NCBI GenBank assembly: GCA_913056245.1 | Contig: CAJXME010000036.1 | Coordinates: forward strand, 1 to 8,486 | From: an uncultured Alphaproteobacteria bacterium | GTDB lineage: Bacteria; Pseudomonadota; Alphaproteobacteria; Puniceispirillales; UBA1172 | Length of the DNA: 8,486 bases | Direction: 5' to 3' | Shown: in pieces, positions 6,122 to 8,486 of the stretch | Numbering within the stretch: position 1 is the stretch's first letter | Layout of the letters: each line of letters opens with the position of its first letter | The notes under the pieces: model-generated | The model's database searches: none | What the model was told of the DNA's origin: nothing | The model's input: the letters and a program-made list of their open reading frames with translations, nothing else | Made by a program: the position numbers and the translations under genes

Positions 6122-7267
6122 TTATTGCGGCGCAAGCGGCAAACGATCCTTCACCAAACGCGACCAAAATTCAGCGCCGATGGGGAGCAAATCGTCATTA
6201 AAGTCATAATCCGCCGCATGAAGCGGTTGAGCATTCGGCCCGTCCTCGCCATTGCCAAGAAGAAAGAAACACCCCGGCACCGCCGCGCTGAAATGCGCAA
6301 AATCTTCGGAAAAACTCATGGGCGGGCGGTCACCAATCGTCGCAAGCCCCAAGGCTTTGCCGGTAGCGACCACAGCTTCGGTCGGCGCTTCGGCGTTGAT
6401 GGCTTCGATGAATTCGGTGTTGAATTGCAGTTCAACCTCCACCGCATGGGTGGCGGCGATGCCATCAACAATTTGCTGCATAAATTTATTCACCGCTTGG
6501 CGGTCTTCAGGATGGCGGGCGCGGACATCGCCTTTCAAGATCGCCTGACCGGGCAAGACATTGCGCTGACCATCGGTGATAAACTCCGTGACCGACACCA
6601 CCGCGCCACTGCTCGGCGGCATTTTGCGGGAAATGATCGTTTGCAAGGCCATGACCATTTCCGCCCCCACGGTGATCGCATCCACCCCTACATGCGGCAT
6701 GGAAGCGTGACCACCTTTGCCCGTGATGCGGATTTCAAACAGGCTTTCGCTGGCGCAGATTTGCCCCACACGCGTTGACACTTGGCCGGTTGGCGCGCCG
6801 GGCAAATTATGGATGCCATAAACTTCATCAATCGGATGCTGAGTGAGCAAGCCTTCATCGATCATCGCCAAAGCGCCAAGCCCATGTTCTTCATTGGGCT
6901 GAAAAATAAAAACCACCGTGCCGTCAAATTCAGGAGAACCCGCCAGCAATTCAGCCGCACCAAGCAGCATCGTCGTGTGCCCATCATGACCGCAAGCGTG
7001 CATCACCCCCGGCGTGGTGGAAGCATAATCATGGCGGCTTTGTTCTTGGATGGGAAGCGCGTCCATATCCGCCCTTAAGCCAATGGCGCGATTGCCCTTG
7101 CCTGATTTGAGGATGCCCACCACGCCAACGCCTTCATGAACCTCAAGGCCAAGATCGCGCAGATGTTCAGCGACGATTGCCTTGGTGCGGGTTTCTTGAA
7201 ATCCCAATTCTGGATGACGGTGGAGGTCACGGCGTAAAGCGATTAATTTTTCTGCAAAATCATCCAT
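6122..7267 (-). CDS. M20D-family metal-dependent amidohydrolase (hippurate hydrolase/N-acyl or N-carbamoyl amino acid hydrolase type)
   Basis: This 381-residue protein is typical in length for M20 subfamily D. LRRDLHRHPELGFQE (11-25), GLRADMDALPI (63-73), MHACGHDGHTTMLLGAA (89-105), FQPNEEHG (122-129), GIHNLPG (151-157) and PLHAADYDFND (348-358) are all present. Expected ligands for two metal ions are Cys92, His94, Glu127, His153 and His350; Glu126 is the likely general base. The lid/dimerisation domain spans roughly 172-285, with GKGGHASMPH (183-192) carrying its conserved His. There is no signal peptide, so it acts in the cytosol. The family cleaves amide bonds of N-acyl amino acids. Position between sarcosine oxidase and hydantoinase genes suggests N-carbamoylsarcosine or a related ureido acid as substrate, which is inference. 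It begins 10 bases after the soxG stop with only a weak ribosome binding site, consistent with translational coupling. Confidence 0.9.
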   Translation of the reverse strand: MDDFAEKLIALRRDLHRHPELGFQETRTKAIVAEHLRDLGLEVHEGVGVVGILKSGKGNRAIGLRADMDALPIQEQSRHDYASTTPGVMHACGHDGHTTMLLGAAELLAGSPEFDGTVVFIFQPNEEHGLGALAMIDEGLLTQHPIDEVYGIHNLPGAPTGQVSTRVGQICASESLFEIRITGKGGHASMPHVGVDAITVGAEMVMALQTIISRKMPPSSGAVVSVTEFITDGQRNVLPGQAILKGDVRARHPEDRQAVNKFMQQIVDGIAATHAVEVELQFNTEFIEAINAEAPTEAVVATGKALGLATIGDRPPMSFSEDFAHFSAAVPGCFFLLGNGEDGPNAQPLHAADYDFNDDLLPIGAEFWSRLVKDRLPLAPQ

Positions 7268-7277
7268 AGGTTAATGC

Positions 7278-7850
7278 TTACTCTACTGTTAAGCCGTATT
7301 GATGGGCGCTGTCTTCCAGCAATTGCCAGATGGACCCCGCAAAACTGCGCGGCACCAGCATATTAAACCCGTCCTCCCGGCGCCAGACCGTCACCCCTAC
7401 ATGATGCATCGCGCTGGAAGCGACTTGGTCATCGCCAAAATGACCCTGCCGCCAATCGATCGGCAAAAAATTCGACAGCAAATTTTCCGCCGCCGATCCT
7501 TTGATGGTGATCCACGTGCGGGCATGGGACAGATCAAGCACAGCGCCCGTCTCGGCATCCACCTCCGGCATATCCATCAGGGCTTGCGGCGTCACCAGCC
7601 ACCATTTGAGCGGCTCGACTCTCAGCAAATTGATATCACCGCTGCGGTTGAGACGGCTGATCCCCGGCGTTGATTTGACGCCCGCGGCCTTGCTCGCCTG
7701 TTTGCCCATTTTGCTTATCGTTTCTGGCCAAGCGGCAAATTGCAGAACCGTCTTGACCGTCACTTCGCCGAGGATCACCCCCGCGTCACCCGTTGCGCCA
7801 TATCGCCCTTTACGGTGATACGCGTTTAATGCTGATTGCAGATCAGTCAT
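7278..7850 (-). CDS. soxG: Sarcosine oxidase gamma subunit (SoxG family)
   Basis: From the ATG at 7850-7848 the product has 190 residues, about the size of known SoxG. LRVEPLKWWLVTP (75-87), DLSHARTWITIKGSAAENLLSNFLPIDW (106-133), MHHVGVTVW (148-156) and PRSFAGSIWQLLEDS (167-181) match the gamma subunit, a distant relative of the GcvT fold. In heterotetrameric sarcosine oxidase (SoxB, SoxD, SoxA, SoxG) this small subunit has no known catalytic residue and is thought to be structural, packing on the alpha subunit. The start is chosen because GGAGAA (7863-7858) lies correctly before it; a longer frame to 7892 would read further into soxA. It overlaps the end of soxA by eight bases, so the two are coupled. 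It belongs in the cytosolic complex oxidising sarcosine to glycine. Confidence 0.9.
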   Translation of the reverse strand: MTDLQSALNAYHRKGRYGATGDAGVILGEVTVKTVLQFAAWPETISKMGKQASKAAGVKSTPGISRLNRSGDINLLRVEPLKWWLVTPQALMDMPEVDAETGAVLDLSHARTWITIKGSAAENLLSNFLPIDWRQGHFGDDQVASSAMHHVGVTVWRREDGFNMLVPRSFAGSIWQLLEDSAHQYGLTVE

Positions 7851-8486
7851 GCATCCGTTCTCCTTTTGGGTCGACCATATGCGGCGAGACAATCTCTACC
7901 TCTACGTCTTGGCCGCGCAAGGGATCACTGGCCATCACCCGCCGCTCTTGCCAAGATTGATGCCCGCCCGCGATATAGCCCAGCCCAATCCAATGCCCCA
8001 GCGTCGGCGAATGCGTCACGGCGGTGATCCAGCCTTCGCCGAAACCTTGAATTTTGCCTCGCTGGAATAACAGCGCGCCGGCTTTGAATTTCTGGCCGCG
8101 ATCTTTGGGGAAAATCCCCACCAATTGCGGGCGATCGGGTCGTTGCAAATCCGGCCGCTGGCGCAAGGCGCTTCCAATGAACGGTTTTTTACGCGACACC
8201 ATTTTGCCCAGCCCCGCGTCATCAATCGTCACCCGGCCATCGAGTTCCGCCCCCGTCACATGCCCCTTTTCGATCCGCAGGGCGCCGAGCGCTTCGAGAC
8301 CATAGAGGCAGCCTCCTCTTTTTTCAGCGGCTTGCCAGAGCAAGTCCATAGCCGCCTCACCCAAATCGGCAGGCGCGTATAGTTCATAGGCCAATTCCCC
8401 AGAAAAACTGATGCGGGCGATGCGGCATTCGCCGCCGCCTTTCAGCATTGCTTTCGTGACCCCCATAACGGGCAAGGCTTCCGACG
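7843..8486 (-). CDS. soxA: Sarcosine oxidase alpha subunit, C-terminal folate-binding part (5' end outside window)
   Basis: About 213 C-terminal residues are visible; full SoxA is usually near 1000 residues, so most of the gene lies beyond the right edge. A TTG at 8475-8473 could be misread as a start, but the frame is open to the window end and the family continues upstream. The fragment is the GcvT-like aminomethyltransferase domain: ARISFSGELAYELYAPA, YGLEALGALRIEKGHVTGAELDGR, SRKKPFIGSALRQRPDL, GEGWITAVTHSPTLGHWIGLGYI and the end VSPHMVDPKGERMHD are near-diagnostic for SoxA. This domain binds tetrahydrofolate and captures the methyl carbon of sarcosine as 5,10-methylene-THF; the SGELAYE glutamates are likely folate contacts. 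SoxB and SoxD genes are expected just upstream. The stop overlaps soxG by eight bases. No frameshift is seen. Confidence 0.94.
   Translation of the reverse strand, partial: SEALPVMGVTKAMLKGGGECRIARISFSGELAYELYAPADLGEAAMDLLWQAAEKRGGCLYGLEALGALRIEKGHVTGAELDGRVTIDDAGLGKMVSRKKPFIGSALRQRPDLQRPDRPQLVGIFPKDRGQKFKAGALLFQRGKIQGFGEGWITAVTHSPTLGHWIGLGYIAGGHQSWQERRVMASDPLRGQDVEVEIVSPHMVDPKGERMHD
7858..7863 (-). promoter_or_regulatory. Ribosome binding site of soxG inside soxA
   Basis: On the minus strand GGAGAA lies within the last codons of soxA, seven bases before the ATG at 7850-7848. It decides the soxG start over the longer frame and points to coupled translation of alpha and gamma subunits. Confidence 0.7.

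Noticed and set aside
6042..6167. N-terminal extension of the NMT1-like protein that might look like a signal peptide because of its KRRS stretch
   Set aside because: The extension would overlap the end of the M20 gene and lacks a continuous hydrophobic core with a cleavage site. The first strand of the fold starts right after the chosen Met.
7851..7892. Longer soxG start 14 codons upstream
   Set aside because: It would extend the overlap with soxA to 50 bases and bypass the good GGAGAA site placed before the ATG at 7850.
7843..8475. Stand-alone 210-aa GcvT-like protein starting at a TTG codon
   Set aside because: The frame is open to the window edge and the sequence matches the C-terminal end of SoxA, so it is a partial large gene rather than a small one.

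Overview
The window looks like a moderate-GC bacterial chromosome, most likely from an alphaproteobacterium. This is inferred from protein style: a Blh-like persulfide dioxygenase, a SoxA/SoxG heterotetrameric sarcosine oxidase and a split HyuA/HyuB pair. No rRNA or other phylogenetic marker is present to fix the taxon. Coding density is very high and no gene-free stretch exceeds about 115 bases. No tRNA, rRNA, CRISPR array, insertion sequence or attachment site was seen.

Left part (1-1265): two divergent genes share a 115-bp AT-rich control region. Leftward runs an MBL-fold persulfide dioxygenase-like gene cut by the window edge. Rightward runs a 143-aa Rrf2-family regulator of the NsrR type with three cysteines suited to an Fe-S cluster. 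The region between them holds two overlapping back-to-back sigma70-type promoters, a perfect 20-bp palindrome sitting on both, and a second imperfect 11-1-11 inverted repeat resembling an NsrR box. This looks like an autoregulated sulfide/persulfide or NO stress module.

Right part (1266-8486): six genes all run leftward, in transcription order soxA (3' end only), soxG, an M20D amidohydrolase, an NMT1/THI5-like substrate-binding-fold protein without a signal peptide, hyuA and hyuB. soxA/soxG and hyuA/hyuB overlap by a few bases. The other spacings are 10, 80 and 100 bp, so one operon or two closely linked units are likely. Read as a pathway, HyuAB would open N-methylhydantoin (or a related cyclic amide) with ATP, the M20 enzyme would remove the N-carbamoyl or N-acyl group, and sarcosine oxidase would turn the released sarcosine into glycine and methylene-tetrahydrofolate. 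That order matches the known creatinine to N-methylhydantoin to N-carbamoylsarcosine to sarcosine route, with an M20 enzyme in the place usually taken by an isochorismatase-like amidase. The substrate assignment is inference.

The regulator gene and hyuB converge with their stop codons directly abutting, so no dedicated terminator separates the two modules.
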